The notes under the pieces: model-generated
Told to the model about the DNA's origin: nothing
The model's database searches: none
Seen by the model: the letters and a program-made list of their open reading frames with translations, nothing else
In this document: positions 29,006 to 37,480 of the stretch, in pieces
Layout of the letters: every line of letters begins with the position of its first letter
How positions within the stretch are numbered: the first letter of the stretch is position 1
Program-made: the position numbers and the translations under genes
Assembly (NCBI RefSeq): GCF_900176165.1
Contig: NZ_FWWU01000009.1
Coordinates: 1,738,501 to 1,802,500, forward strand
From: Deinococcus hopiensis KR-140
Lineage (GTDB): Bacteria; Deinococcota; Deinococci; Deinococcales; Deinococcaceae
DNA: 64,000 nt
Direction: 5' to 3'

Positions 29006-29449
29006 CTAGAGGTGTCCGGACAGACTGCGGAAAGTGGACACGAGTTGTACGAGGGCCGTGAGGGTCCCCAGACGTGAGAGCCACAGCAGCAGCCGCGCGT
29101 GTTGGTAGGGAGCGCGCAGCAGGGCCCAGACCGACATCACGGTGCCGAGCAGCGCCGCGAGCATCATCAGCTGGTTGCTCAGCCGGGCATCAATACCATC
29201 GTTGATCGACAGGGCCCAGATGATGAGATCCACCGGAACGACCAGCAGCCAGGCCCAAGTCAGGGCCAGTGAGCCCAGACGCTCGTCCTCATGCTGCTGT
29301 AACTGCCGGAAGCCGGCGCGGGAAACGCGGGCAGGCCCTTGGCCTCCGTAAGTTTCGGAGGTGCTGAACGAGGGTCCGCGAAAGCGGGACTTGAAGGCGG
29401 TGGAGGTCTGGGTGGATCGGGCAGCGGAGCCGGAAAGTGTATGGGGCAT
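29006..29449 (-). CDS. Three-TM small membrane protein
   Basis: 147 residues. The basic, serine-rich N-terminus is followed by hydrophobic segments SLALTWAWLLVVPVDLIIWAL, MLAALLGTVMSVWALL and LLLWLSRLGTLTALVQLV. ATG 29449 is preferred to an upstream start because GAGG precedes it. No family was recognised. It marks the right end of the undisturbed core region, with a repeat copy just beyond. Confidence 0.6.
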   Translation of the reverse strand: MPHTLSGSAARSTQTSTAFKSRFRGPSFSTSETYGGQGPARVSRAGFRQLQQHEDERLGSLALTWAWLLVVPVDLIIWALSINDGIDARLSNQLMMLAALLGTVMSVWALLRAPYQHARLLLWLSRLGTLTALVQLVSTFRSLSGHL

Positions 29450-29582
29450 GGGAAACCTCGGGGATAAAGGCCCAGAAGGCCGTGAGGGCGAGGAGTATTG
29501 AGGCAAGTTTAGTCAACCTGGCGGCCAGGCGATATCAAAAATTCCACGCACGACACGTTTCCGATCACGTTTGGCAGAGGTT

Positions 29583-29709
29583 GAGAGCGGTTGTCCGAAT
29601 GGCGCCGCGCGTGAAAAGGCACCCCTCACGGCGCCATTCTCCCAATGCGCATTCAAGTTCGCTCGCTGGGATTGGCCAAAAAGAGGACTTCTTTTTGACA
29701 ACTTCTCTA
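29583..29709 (+). repeat. MITE-like dispersed repeat, copy D
   Basis: Starts GAGAGCGGTTGTCCGAATGG and ends CTTTTTGACAACTTCTCTA. It carries the hairpin core GGCGCCGCGCG...CCCCTCACGGCGCC and is one of the two best-preserved copies. Confidence 0.8.
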
Positions 29710-30052
29710 AAAACGTCCTATGCGTTCCGGTTCCTCTGAAAGCGTGTCGGCCCACCCCATGATTTCCGGTCCAGACTTGGGCAACACAACGCCGAATTCT
29801 GTCCCGTTTACGGACGATCCACCGCGCTCCTTCGGCTCCGCAGCCCTGCGAGTTCACTCTCAGCTGGCGCCGTTTTTCCTTCTCTCGCCCTCGCTGCGGG
29901 TGGGTTGCCCTCCACCTGGGGAAACCTCCCCCTCTCTCCGGCTTCCCCGACTTTCAGGAAAGCGCGCTAAGGTCTTGTGCACGGGTTTTTCTCTGGCCCC
30001 ACTTGTGAGACGCCCCACCCGGACGAGGCGCTGTCCGTTCGAAGGAGGAACG

Positions 30053-30487
30053 ATGAGGAAGATCACCGCTTTTACGCTTGTGGCCTGCACCTTCGCGATG
30101 GCCCAGGTCTCTCCACCCACACCGGGCTCTGCGCGTGCTCGGGCGGCCGGCGCAACGCCGGGGACCGCCTATACCGATGGCAAAAGCCTTCAGAACCTCG
30201 TGCGCCTCCAGCCCCACGGGAAGGCCATCTCCCTGCAACTCGGAGATCAGGAGATGACGGTCTTCACGGGACAGCGCCGCGCTTTTTCCAACGGGGACCC
30301 GGTGGTTCTCCCCGGCGCTCCCTTTGTGCTGGAGGGCCGGTCCTACTATCCGACCGGGCTGCTGAGGGCAATGGGCTGCTCCGTCGAGGCCGCGGGAAGG
30401 ACGCCCGGTCTCAAAGACGTCCTCTCGGTCACGTGTCATGTGGACGGCAAACTGAAAAAACTGCTGTTCAAAAAACTGATCTTCTGA
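30053..30487 (+). CDS. Secreted stalk-domain protein (copper amine oxidase N-like)
   Basis: 144 residues. The signal peptide (MRKITAFTLVACTFAMA) and a low-complexity Ala/Gly/Pro linker are followed by one copper-amine-oxidase-N-like stalk domain: ISLQLGDQEMTVFTGQ, VVLPGAPFVLEGRSYYPTGLLRAMGC. Such domains bind cell-wall polymers. GAAGGAGG precedes the ATG. Two Cys in the C-terminal half could pair. It is the last chromosomal gene before prophage relics. Confidence 0.7.
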   Translation: MRKITAFTLVACTFAMAQVSPPTPGSARARAAGATPGTAYTDGKSLQNLVRLQPHGKAISLQLGDQEMTVFTGQRRAFSNGDPVVLPGAPFVLEGRSYYPTGLLRAMGCSVEAAGRTPGLKDVLSVTCHVDGKLKKLLFKKLIF

Positions 30488-30544
30488 CCATCGGCGTATT
30501 CCGCTGGCAGCGCGGCCCTCGCCCCAGCCCTGCACCCTCGCCCA

Positions 30545-30750
30545 CCGTGCCGGTGGCGAGGACACGCAGCAGCCGCTATAAGGGCTTCTCGGGGGCACAC
30601 GCCGTGACATACAGCTTCTCCCCACTGGTGTCTCCGGCAGAACCTGGTGCTGCCCAGAAGGCCCCGTGATGGTCTCGCCTTCCACGCGGGCCGTTACAGG
30701 GTTCATCTGCACGGCGTTTACCCACAGCTGCGCTTACTCCCTGGTCTTCG
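30545..30750 (-). pseudogene. Relic of holin-like and endolysin genes (E0)
   Basis: Matches, with many substitutions, the intact prophage at about 51907-52105: the holin-like N-terminus, the shared GTGACATACAGCTTCTC block and the endolysin C-terminal wall-binding segment. The rest of the endolysin gene is deleted. Comparison was by eye. Confidence 0.6.
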
Positions 30751-31190
30751 TGGCGCTCAGCCGGGGATTCTGGAGGCCGAACCAGACCACAAGTACCGTG
30801 CTGAGCAGGCGGAGCCCGGCGGTCACGATCACGGAATCAGGGGCCATGTTGCTCTCCTGGTTCACTGATGTTGCGAGCGGCGATGAGCTTGTCGGCGATG
30901 ATGCTGCTCCAGCTGTGGGCGCTCGCCCTGGTCAGGACCGGATCCGCACCAAGGATCCGGGACGCGGTGACGCTAATTCAGAAGAAGAGTGCCGGCAGGT
31001 AGGCGATGCGTCGGCCGAGGCCCGTGGCGCTGAGCACGAGGGTCAGACCGGTCAGGACGGTGCGCCAGCCCTAGAGGGCCTGAGGCAGGCACGCTATACC
31101 GCCCCAGCTCCTACCGGCGGTGCTGTGAACCAGATCCTGCTTCTGCAGGAGGAAGACCCGTCCGAACCAGAGGGGTGACCCGCATTGTTC
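30751..31190 (-). pseudogene. Relic of coiled-coil and four-TM lysis-cassette proteins (E0)
   Basis: Aligns by eye with 53130-53530 in the intact prophage: the N-terminus of the coiled-coil protein (GGCCATG...TTCACTGATG junction) then the membrane protein (GATGACGCTAATCCAGAAGAA versus GGTGACGCTAATTCAGAAGAA). Frameshifts and stops interrupt both. Confidence 0.6.
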
Positions 31191-31358
31191 AGCCGCACGG
31201 GGGTGGCGACCGTGGAGGGGCGCACGGAAGCCTCTAGAAACCGGTACGGAATTGTGGGGACGCCTGGCGCAGACAGGCGAAAGACGAGCGTGGGGGGCCG
31301 AGAACAAGTGATTCAGAAGATTTTATAGAAATCTCATGATGCTCAGTTATTTTCGGTT

Positions 31359-31577
31359 ATGAAGCTCATTCAGGTCAGCGATGTCGGCGTCGAATTGGAG
31401 ATGAATGGCGAAGCACTCCGCGCTGCACGCCGGGTAGACCGCTACGTGAAACCGGGCAAATGGTTAAGGCCATCGGAGTACGTCGAGATCTGGCGCTTGG
31501 AAGACGGACGAGAAGTGCGCGTAAGCCGGGTACATGGAACCAGCGAGTGGAAGGCCCGCTGGCGCTCCGCCTCCTAA
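31359..31577 (+). CDS. 72-residue prophage protein, paralogue of 53772-53990
   Basis: Shares most residues with the intact-prophage gene: both contain RRVDRY, KPGKWL, P(S/T)EYVEIW and LEDG(R)xVRVSR. Hydrophilic, probably a small DNA- or protein-binding beta protein. It lies in the same place relative to lysis-gene sequence in both elements and has kept an open frame while its neighbours decayed. Function unknown. Confidence 0.7.
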   Translation: MKLIQVSDVGVELEMNGEALRAARRVDRYVKPGKWLRPSEYVEIWRLEDGREVRVSRVHGTSEWKARWRSAS

Positions 31578-31680
31578 CTCCTGGCATGACAAACCGCCTG
31601 GGTCCACCCCGGCCGCTCGGCAGGAGAGGAGTGGGAGCACATATGGCCTCAGCGTCGGGTGACGCGTGGCAGGCGCGGTG

Positions 31681-31703
31681 AAAAACCCCCGCGCGAGGCG
31701 GGG
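31681..31703 (-). terminator. Terminator for the 31725-31847 small gene
   Basis: CCCCGC and GCGGGG arms; on the minus strand the stem runs into GGGTTTTTCAC. The same cassette type recurs at 41852 and 54046. Confidence 0.75.
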
Positions 31704-31724
31704 TCTGCTGGCCTTGCGATGAGG

Positions 31725-31847
31725 TCAGCGCATCAGGAGTTGCATGATCAGGAGGGTCAACGCCACGGCACCGAACGCGAGACCCGCCATGACACGCGTA
31801 TCGCTGCGTTTCAGGCGCCAGAGGTATTTGCGGTAGGAACGCTTCAC
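31725..31847 (-). CDS. 40-residue single-pass membrane protein (E0)
   Basis: GTG start, basic N-terminus (KRSYRKYLWRLKRSD) then one helix (VMAGLAFGAVALTLLIMQLL). It has its own terminator 22 bases beyond the stop, which supports expression. The layout resembles the 41892-42011 small gene of E1. Function unknown. Confidence 0.5.
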   Translation of the reverse strand: MKRSYRKYLWRLKRSDTRVMAGLAFGAVALTLLIMQLLMR

Positions 31848-32214
31848 TGTGGAAGCCTAGTGGCTCTTGGTCGGATTGGCCATCTCCTCTCCCAACACGA
31901 AGCGAGAACCACCCAGGGCTGGGACCTGCGCGGGGGACGCACTACGTTTTGCGCCCAGTGGCCCGAAGGAAGCGAAAAAGACAACGTCAGCAGCAGTCAG
32001 AAGACCGTGGGCCTCCTCCCGTGACACACCTCCTGGCCCCCGATGTGCTCTTGCCGCTGCTGAACCTGTTGGGAACGGCCCCCGGTAACGGGCCGCGAGG
32101 TTCTGCTGTCAGACCATTTCAAAGTGTCAATCCAGCCTTAAGGCATGCGTGCGCGAGCGGCCGCAACAAACAAGCTGTGTCCGTATGCATTGAAATGTTG
32201 CTCGGTTGTCCCAA
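31848..32214. other. Degraded prophage DNA without a recognised gene
   Basis: No frame here shows a ribosome site, family motif or resemblance to the intact prophage. Confidence 0.35.
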
Positions 32215-32337
32215 CGGGCCACGACCCGCGGCAGGCTGCAGTTCGTCGGAGGCACCGAGTACAGACCCAAGGAGCTGAAGTTCAAGAGGACGGACTTCGT
32301 GAAGGCCCTGAAACTGATCGGCAAGCACCACAAGTAG
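32215..32337 (+). pseudogene. Terminase small subunit C-terminal fragment
   Basis: The frame ending at TAG 32335-32337 reads ...GTEYRPKELKFKRTDFVKALKLIGKHHK. The phrase KALxLIGKH is typical of the end of phage terminase small subunits (Terminase_2-like). No start is present and the N-terminal part lies on the opposite strand just to the right, so the gene has been broken and partly inverted. Bases 32338-32563 hold a further minus-strand open stretch that I cannot name. Confidence 0.4.
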
Positions 32338-32563
32338 TCCGCGGACGAGGTGGAGCACTCCAGCACCGTTGGCGCTGACCTTTACACGTTGCGAAACTCG
32401 ATTGTAGCCGGGACGGACACACAGTGCCGTTGCGCTCGGCTACCCTCAAGCCGAGCACGACGTGTATGCGTGTCTCGGTGCCCACCTGCACGTCTGGGTC
32501 CAGGGCGAGCGCCAGCTCACGCCCGGACAATTCAGCCTGACGCTGGTCAATCTGATCCTTGAA

Positions 32564-32960
32564 CTAGGTAGGGTCAAGGCTTTCCAGCGTCCGAATTTGC
32601 TGCTCCAGGTTACTTACCTGGAACGTCAGCGGCCGGGGTCTAAACCCCGGCACTTCGCCAGACTCTTTCTCGAAGAGGTCGCTGCCGTCAATGCTCGCGC
32701 GCAGACTGAAGCGGGCCAGCACTTCCTCCGCGCTCATCACCTCTTCGCACAGCCGGGCTTTGATGTAGGCCTGCCACGTCTGGACGGTGGAGGCGCAGCA
32801 GGTACTTTTTGCTGTTCTCACTGTACCTGGCCAGGACACCCGCCTTGCGCTTGTTGAGGGTGGGAGACAGGCGTCTGCCAGCGCGCGGTCCTTGTCGGGA
32901 AGGACCTCGCCCAGCTCCTCGGCCGTGGGTTGTTGCGGTGCGTCAGAATTCGACGCGGGA
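32564..32960 (-). pseudogene. Terminase small subunit N-terminal fragment, frameshifted
   Basis: Minus-strand pieces read SDAPQQPTAEELGEVLPDKD, then after a frame change AYIKARLCEEVMSAEEVLAR and LRASIDGSDLFEK. This order (helix-turn-helix, then AEEVLARL and DLF) is that of terminase small subunits, which bind packaging sites. It is related to fragments at 44150-44464 and 45159-45290. At least one frameshift makes it non-functional. Confidence 0.5.
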
Positions 32961-32981
32961 CCAGCTCCTAAACTGCTTGGT

Positions 32982-33272
32982 ATGAAAATTGCTGAGCTAA
33001 CCACCCTCCTGCGGGAGCAGGAGCGCCTGGCCAATGAATTTGAGAATTTGATGGAGCAGCTAGAGCAGCATCCGATCCTCAACTTGGTTGACCCCACAGC
33101 TTCGGATCATTTCCAATCTTTACAACGCAGTCGGGCCATCAGCCAAGAGGCAATCGAGAAGCGTGAGGAGATGGTGGTGTTCCTGAAAGACTTCAACGTC
33201 CGCTTACAGGCAAATGTGAACTACCTTCAACGGCTACTGAAGGAGTTTGACGAACAGGACGAGGAAGTCTAA
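32982..33272 (+). CDS. Small coiled-coil protein
   Basis: 96 residues, strongly helical and acidic: MKIAELTTLLREQERLANEF..., IEKREEMVVFLKDF, and YLQRLLKEFDEQDEEV. Heptad-like leucines suggest a coiled coil. Intact frame among relics. The ribosome site is poor and no relative was seen in the intact prophage. Function unknown. Confidence 0.55.
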   Translation: MKIAELTTLLREQERLANEFENLMEQLEQHPILNLVDPTASDHFQSLQRSRAISQEAIEKREEMVVFLKDFNVRLQANVNYLQRLLKEFDEQDEEV

Positions 33273-33586
33273 ATTCCCGGCCCCACTTCATACCTGGCCC
33301 GAAGCTTACGGCCCGCAGCACTCGCAGCAGTCCCAACTCGGGCAGGTGCAGAACGAAAACCCGCCTTAAGGGCGGTTAGAAAAGAGGTGAAACGTCTTCA
33401 GGGGATACGTTTACCATTGGGTCGGTATTCCAGCTTCACCCGGCTGGAGTATGGCGGGTTGGAGCCTTGTCACCCTTGGGACCCCGTTGACTGGCAGAAA
33501 CCCGATGGAAGGCGCCCGTGTTTCTGGAATCAGAGCGAAACGGAAAGAGTGGGAATCCACAGTGTTCTTCGCCAGCACTTTCAGAA
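33273..33586. other. Gap with two minus-strand hairpins
   Basis: A CCGCC/GGGCGG hairpin at about 33358-33376 runs into TTTTCG on the minus strand and looks like a terminator. The rest shows no convincing gene on either strand. Confidence 0.35.
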
Positions 33587-33871
33587 TCAACAGAGTACCA
33601 ATACGTTTCCCTTACAGAGAAAACGCCCAACGAAAGACCCCACCGAGGTGGGATGCTGACCACAACGCCGCGTTTGGAGCCTGACCCTGACACCACGCAC
33701 TTCGCTACACTCAAGGCTCGGCTCTATCGGCCCTTCTGAAATCACGAAGTCAACAAATACATGGCCTTCTGCGCCTTGCAAAAGGTTATAGGCCCCCTCC
33801 ACTGCTGCACCGTCTAGGCCGGGGTATTCACGCACCCGCCCATCAACCATCTCAATTCGGATACCGGGCAT
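33587..33871 (-). CDS. Small prophage protein, paralogue of 44793-45005
   Basis: 94 residues starting MPGIRIEMVDGRVREYPGLD. It shares the pattern MPxIxI...GxVxxYxG...EG...(V/I)DF with the E1 protein at 44793-45005. A hairpin with a T-run on the minus strand (33636-33651) lies inside the last third of the frame, so the original gene probably ended earlier and a frameshift extended it. Function unknown. Confidence 0.4.
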   Translation of the reverse strand: MPGIRIEMVDGRVREYPGLDGAAVEGAYNLLQGAEGHVFVDFVISEGPIEPSLECSEVRGVRVRLQTRRCGQHPTSVGSFVGRFLCKGNVLVLC

Positions 33872-34040
33872 CACTCACTTTAAGGGCCTGATACGAAACC
33901 AAAGTGACTCCTATAAATGGCTAGATGTATGATGAGGATACAGACCACGTCCGGGAGGACTTAAATAGATATGACTCTCATAGCCATATAAGTGAGAATC
34001 ATTATTAATTCGTATGATACCAGCGCCCGGCCTCCTCATA

Positions 34041-35132
34041 CTGAGTTAAGGTGAGTTCCGAATATGAGCGCTGCAGCCTTGATTCCGCACCATACATCTG
34101 AAGAGCTTGAAGTTGCGTATCACCAAGCCGAACGTCTTCTTGAAGGCTCCCTCCTGGCAGATTACCTGGCTCAAAAGCAAAGGAAAGTCAATTCCGGAGA
34201 TTATTGACGCAACCGGGTTTTCGCGTACAACGATCAGTACGTTGATTGCTGCCTACAATGCCAACGGCGAACAGACTCTTCTGGAGAAGCGTCAGTTTAA
34301 CAAGTCTGATCCCACTCTGAACCCAGACCAGCAAGAGGCATTATTTCAGGTTCTCCAGAGACCACCCGAGAGGGGTGGTCTCTGGACCAGCAAGAAAGTC
34401 AAGATACACATCCAGGAGCATCTTGGGATTGAAGTGGCTGAGGTGTGTGACTGGGGCTACTTGAAAAGACTTGGCTTTCCTGTTCAGTTTCCTCGAGCGA
34501 CTCATACGGAGGCAGCTTCTCCCAAAGAACAGGGGGCGTTCATAAAAAAGTCGAAGCGGCGTTGAGCAACCACAGGCCGCTTACCCCGAAAAGCAAGTTC
34601 GCCTTTGAGTACAGGACAAAGGACGTTTTGGCCTTAAGCCCGTGTTGAAGCGCCTCTGGGCACTTCGAGGTAAGCGGCCTGTGGTTGCTCAACCCCGGCG
34701 TTATCAATGGCTCTACACCTACATTTTCGTCCAACCTGAGATGGGCCAAAGTGAATTCCTGATCTTTCCCACGGTCAACATCCCATGAATGGAGACCGCT
34801 CTGAGAGAGTTCAGTCGGGCTGTCGAACCTGAGGTTCGACAGCTTATTGTGCTTCTACTCGACCAAGCGGGGTGGCACATGAGCAAGAAAGTTAGCGTTC
34901 CTCCCAATATCTTTCTACTCCCATTCCCAGCCTCTACACCTGAACTCTCCCCAGCAGAACCCATGGTCATGAAATTGAAAGCACCATTGGCCAATAAAAC
35001 AATATGAGATCTTCAAGAAGTCGAAGATCTGATCATACGAGAATGTGAAAGACTTAGAAGTTGCCCTCAGGAAGTAAAGTCGCTGACTCTGTTTCCATCG
35101 GTCAAGCACGTTCTAGACTCATCTTAATCCCG
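34041..35132 (+). mobile_element. IS630-family insertion sequence, degenerate
   Basis: 1092 bases flanked by TA on both sides (34039-34040 and 35133-35134), the target duplication of IS630/Tc1 elements. Terminal inverted repeats match at 12 of 16 positions (left CTGAGTTAAGGTGAGT; right, reversed, CGGGATTAAGATGAGT). It holds one transposase gene broken by stops and frame changes. It is visibly AT-richer than its surroundings. An internal perfect 24-base inverted repeat lies at about 34562-34585 and 34671-34694. Confidence 0.8.
34107..35110 (+). pseudogene. IS630 transposase, inactivated
   Basis: N-terminal helix-turn-helix part (GKSIPEIIDATGFSRTTIS; PERGGLWTSKKVKIHIQEHLG) is intact to 34565. 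The catalytic part continues in another frame: GRFGLKPVLKRLWALRGKRPVV, then LLLDQAGWHMSK and LLPFPASTPELSPAE, the usual second D and DE region. Three in-frame TGA codons interrupt it, each where relatives have Trp (before VQDKGRFG, before METALREF, before DLQEVEDL). A correctly phased A AAA AAG slippery site lies at 34543-34549 just before the frame change. Confidence 0.75.
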
Positions 35133-35141
35133 TATCACACG

Positions 35142-35345
35142 CCTCCCTGCCCACTGGCGAACGCCTCGACGGCCTGGCGAGGCGTGAGCTTCTTGTGTGC
35201 TGAGCGCTGGCTCGTTTTTGCTACCCGAGTTTCCTCTACCTGGCGCCGGGCGGTTTTCTACGCAGGGGTCTGGAGGGCCGCAACGATGAGGTCGTGCGCC
35301 TTGAACTTGGTCACGTCCACCTCCGCGGGCGTGAAGGGGCGAAGG
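35142..35345 (-). pseudogene. Possible small phage gene relic
   Basis: The minus strand reads VDVTKFKAHDLIVAALQTPA, stop, then KTARRQVEETRVAKT and KKLTPRQAVEAFASGQGGV. Composition looks coding but an internal TAG and missing start suggest decay. No family was recognised. Confidence 0.25.
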
Positions 35346-35350
35346 TCATT

Positions 35351-35478
35351 TAGAGCAGTGGCCCGAATGGCGCCGCGCGTGGAAGGGTACCCCTCACGGC
35401 CCTATTCTCCCCCATCCCCATTCATGTTCGCTCGCCAGGCTCGGTCAAAAAGAAGCCCACACTTTGACAACTGCTCTA
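35351..35478 (+). repeat. MITE-like dispersed repeat, copy E (complete)
   Basis: 128 bases with perfect nine-base terminal inverted repeats TAGAGCAGT and ACTGCTCTA. The core contains GGCGCCGCGCGTGG and ACCCCTCACGGCCC, able to fold on itself. No coding capacity. This copy defines the ends of the family. Confidence 0.85.
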
Positions 35479-35564
35479 GGCTGCCTCCTGTTGAAGCGAG
35501 CGAACGTCAAACGGTCAATCTGAATCTGACGGTCCTCATACGGCACCTGTTTACACTTCCGGTC

Positions 35565-35723
35565 ATGAAGACCAAAGGGCAGGCAATCGGCTTCTGGATG
35601 GCCATCGGCGTGGGTGTCGGCGTCGCTATAGGCGCAGCACTCCACAACATCGGGATTGGCATCTCAATGGGGATCGCCCTAGGCGTTGCCGTGGGCGCAC
35701 TGGTAGGCCGCAACCTCCCCTAA
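35565..35723 (+). CDS. 52-residue glycine-zipper membrane peptide
   Basis: MKTKGQAIGFWMAIGVGVGV begins two closely spaced Gly/Ala/Ile-rich helices (GVGVAIGAALHNIGIGISMG; IALGVAVGALVG). Glycine-zipper peptides of this type insert into membranes and are found as toxins or phage lysis and exclusion factors. Intact frame; ribosome site weak. Function unknown. Confidence 0.5.
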   Translation: MKTKGQAIGFWMAIGVGVGVAIGAALHNIGIGISMGIALGVAVGALVGRNLP

Positions 35724-35845
35724 CCCCATCTCTCCGCCCGCACTTCTGGAGCACGCAGCGAGTGCTCCAACGGCTGCCAGGAGCACACGACCAGAAAAGT
35801 CGGAAAATACCTGTCTTTAAGAAACATTCGTACTAGGCTCACCAA

Positions 35846-36082
35846 ATGTTTAAGGAGCCACTGAAGGCCGTCATCTACGAAGGTCTTCCGTTTGCGGTCG
35901 CCGGGGGAACTCTCGTTTCTATTGCAGCCGGAGACTGGCGCTTCCTGGAATACGCACTGATCCTGCTGGGCTGCACTTTCATCGCGCTTTGCTTGCAGCC
36001 TTACCAGCGCCGCATGTTGCTGAGAGTCAAGTACGCCCATCTGAAACGCCCGACGCGCCGCCAGAACTCTTCCAAGGGCTGA
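35846..36082 (+). CDS. 78-residue small membrane protein
   Basis: Two hydrophobic segments (GLPFAVAGGTLVSIAAG; LEYALILLGCTFIALCL) and a basic C-terminal tail (RRMLLRVKYAHLKRPTRRQ). A pattern seen in small prophage proteins. It is convergent with the nuclease relic. Function unknown. Confidence 0.5.
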   Translation: MFKEPLKAVIYEGLPFAVAGGTLVSIAAGDWRFLEYALILLGCTFIALCLQPYQRRMLLRVKYAHLKRPTRRQNSSKG

Positions 36083-36094
36083 CCGTAAGATCCT

Positions 36095-36420
36095 CGCTTG
36101 CTGGTGACCGTCTGTACCCACCAGCCGGGCCGCGCCCACCAGTGGACGGTGACAGGCCGCAACCCTGCCCCTCCGGTATCCGGCTCGGCCTGCACGTCCC
36201 ACTGTGCCAAAGTGACGGGACTGAAGACCTTGGAGTCCTTCGTTATTTTGCATTCAAGCTGGAAACCCCGGTTTCGCAGAGGCTCGCACACCACCTCCGG
36301 CGAGTCCGAGTCGCCCTTAAACGGCTGGCCGCGCGTGGCAGGGTGGCCCAGTTCGGTGAACGCCTTCGCGAGCTGCGGCTCCCGTCACCCAGCTGCTCAC
36401 CGGCTTCTTCCTTTGGGGGA
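36095..36420 (-). pseudogene. PD-(D/E)XK-type phage nuclease relic
   Basis: The minus-strand frame contains KAFTELGHPATRGQ, GDSDSPEVVCEPLRN and GFQLECKITKDSKVFSPVTL, with the E-x-K of PD-(D/E)XK nucleases, then WDVQAE and VTVHWW. The start is lost to a frameshift and stop near 36400. Holliday-junction-resolvase-like phage nucleases have this layout. Likely relic of a recombination or packaging gene. Confidence 0.4.
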
Positions 36421-36653
36421 AGTCATACAACCCCATCGTCAACGAAGATTCATGACCCACCGCGCTGACTGCTCTGGTCCATGCAAGGGATATCGCGCGT
36501 TCCGCCTTTCCAACGGCCACATCATCGACATGCAGGTGGAGGGGGAGAAGAGGACACGAAGGAGGGTGATCCGTTGCTGTATCAAAGGGCGTTGCTGCAT
36601 CCAAGGTATTGATGCTGGAGGGCAAAAAGAACCACTCCCCTGAGAGGGAGCTC

Positions 36654-36707
36654 TTTGGTAGAAACGAGGGGATTTGAGCCCCTGACCCCTACCGTATCAC
36701 CACATCC
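36654..36707 (-). other. Prophage attachment site (tRNA 3' end), left boundary of E1
   Basis: 54 bases matching 45660-45713 at 50 positions, in direct orientation. On the minus strand it reads as a tRNA T-arm (GGGGCTCAAATCCCC) and acceptor 3' strand ending ACCA. Only the 3' part of a tRNA is present; the 5' half is not adjacent. A hairpin precedes it on the left, as at the second copy. Confidence 0.75.
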
Positions 36708-36787
36708 GCTCCTGTTGGGGTTCGCCGCGCTACGGGCCGGTTTTTTGCTTTCTAACCCCTGCCCGTTCGCGGTTCACTGAGGCTTAC

Positions 36788-36818
36788 GACGACTGCGTAG
36801 GAGTCAAATAGAGTCGTC
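36788..36818. repeat. Conserved palindrome next to the att site (E1 copy)
   Basis: GACGACT...AGTCGTC, with GCGTAGGAGTCA inside. The same structure occurs at 45815-45844 beside the E2 att site. Probably an integration-host or excisionase site, or a terminator-like element. Confidence 0.5.
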
Positions 36819-36934
36819 TCTCCTCTTTCCCATCCTGTGGACAACAAAAGGCCCCCCGCTGGATATGCAGCCCGGAGGGGGGACTTCAAATTATTTCACG
36901 TGCAGTACCCTTTGTCCGTCGACTTGTTCACAGC

Positions 36935-36975
36935 AAGGAAAAGCCCCACCTTCGTTTGCACCGACGGGTGGGGTT
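36935..36975 (-). terminator. Terminator of the E1 repressor operon
   Basis: CCCCACC and GGTGGGG arms; on the minus strand it runs into GCTTTTCCTTG. A second hairpin with C6/G6 arms and TTTTG lies at 36846-36882. Both follow the 37088-37687 minus-strand genes. Confidence 0.6.
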
Positions 36976-37087
36976 CTGCGTTTCTACTTCTGTTTGGCCT
37001 GAAGCGCGGGCGCCACGCTTAGCGTATGCCCCAAATCATGCCCAGCACGAGGAAGGTTGGCCTGCGACCTGATCTTCCCAAGTTTGC

Positions 37088-37297
37088 TTAGCCCTGCTCC
37101 TCCTCCGGCACATAGAGCCCTGTCCTCCACCGGGCAATGGTGGTGATGGCAGCCAGCGTCAGGCGGCCTCCTCGCAGCAGTCCCAGGCCCTCCAGTTCCT
37201 CCACTTCCGAGGATGAGGGTGTGGTGCCGTGGTGGATGGATTCGAGGAGGCGGAGCTGCCGGACGGATGGAGTGGGCAGGTAGGGGTTGGGGGTCAT
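37088..37297 (-). CDS. Small regulatory-type prophage protein
   Basis: 69 residues: MTPNPYLPTPSVRQLRLLES, then EVEELEGLGLLRGGRLTLAA and ITTIARWRTGLYV. The LxxLGLLxxGxLTLA pattern resembles a winged-helix recognition region. Starts in an ATGA overlap with the preceding gene, downstream of the repressor. Function unknown. Confidence 0.5.
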   Translation of the reverse strand: MTPNPYLPTPSVRQLRLLESIHHGTTPSSSEVEELEGLGLLRGGRLTLAAITTIARWRTGLYVPEEEQG

Positions 37298-37446
37298 GGG
37301 GCCTCCGCGTTGGCGTCTGACACTTCCTGGGCGGCAAGGGCGCGGAACGACTTCACGGTGATGAGGAAGGGCGCGGCGCGGGGAGCGCGCGCCATGATCC
37401 AGCCGTCTGCTACGGCCATCACCTTGCACTCTCTTCCGTGCAACAT
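37294..37446 (-). CDS. 50-residue prophage protein
   Basis: MLHGRECKVMAVADGWIMAR followed by FLITVKSFRALAAQEVS. A short beta-rich protein resembling small phage proteins that follow the repressor. The stop overlaps the next start (ATGA), supporting translation. The start is the ATG at 37446; the frame is open further but overlaps the repressor gene. Confidence 0.5.
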   Translation of the reverse strand: MLHGRECKVMAVADGWIMARAPRAAPFLITVKSFRALAAQEVSDANAEAP

Positions 37447-37480
37447 GAAGCGGGTACCGGGATAGGATCGGGAAGGGCGG

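Noticed and set aside
33993..34011. GAGAATCATTATTAATT looks like half of a Fur box
   Set aside because: It lies in AT-rich DNA outside an IS copy with no iron gene nearby; symmetry is poor.
34600..35010. Genome-wide reassignment of TGA to Trp
   Set aside because: TGA is a normal stop for many genes in this window (for example at ATGA overlaps), so the transposase TGAs are local.
36455..36643. Cys-rich 62-codon plus-strand frame ending near the att site
   Set aside because: It overlaps terminator-like sequence and has no ribosome site or relative; probably decayed integrase-end DNA.
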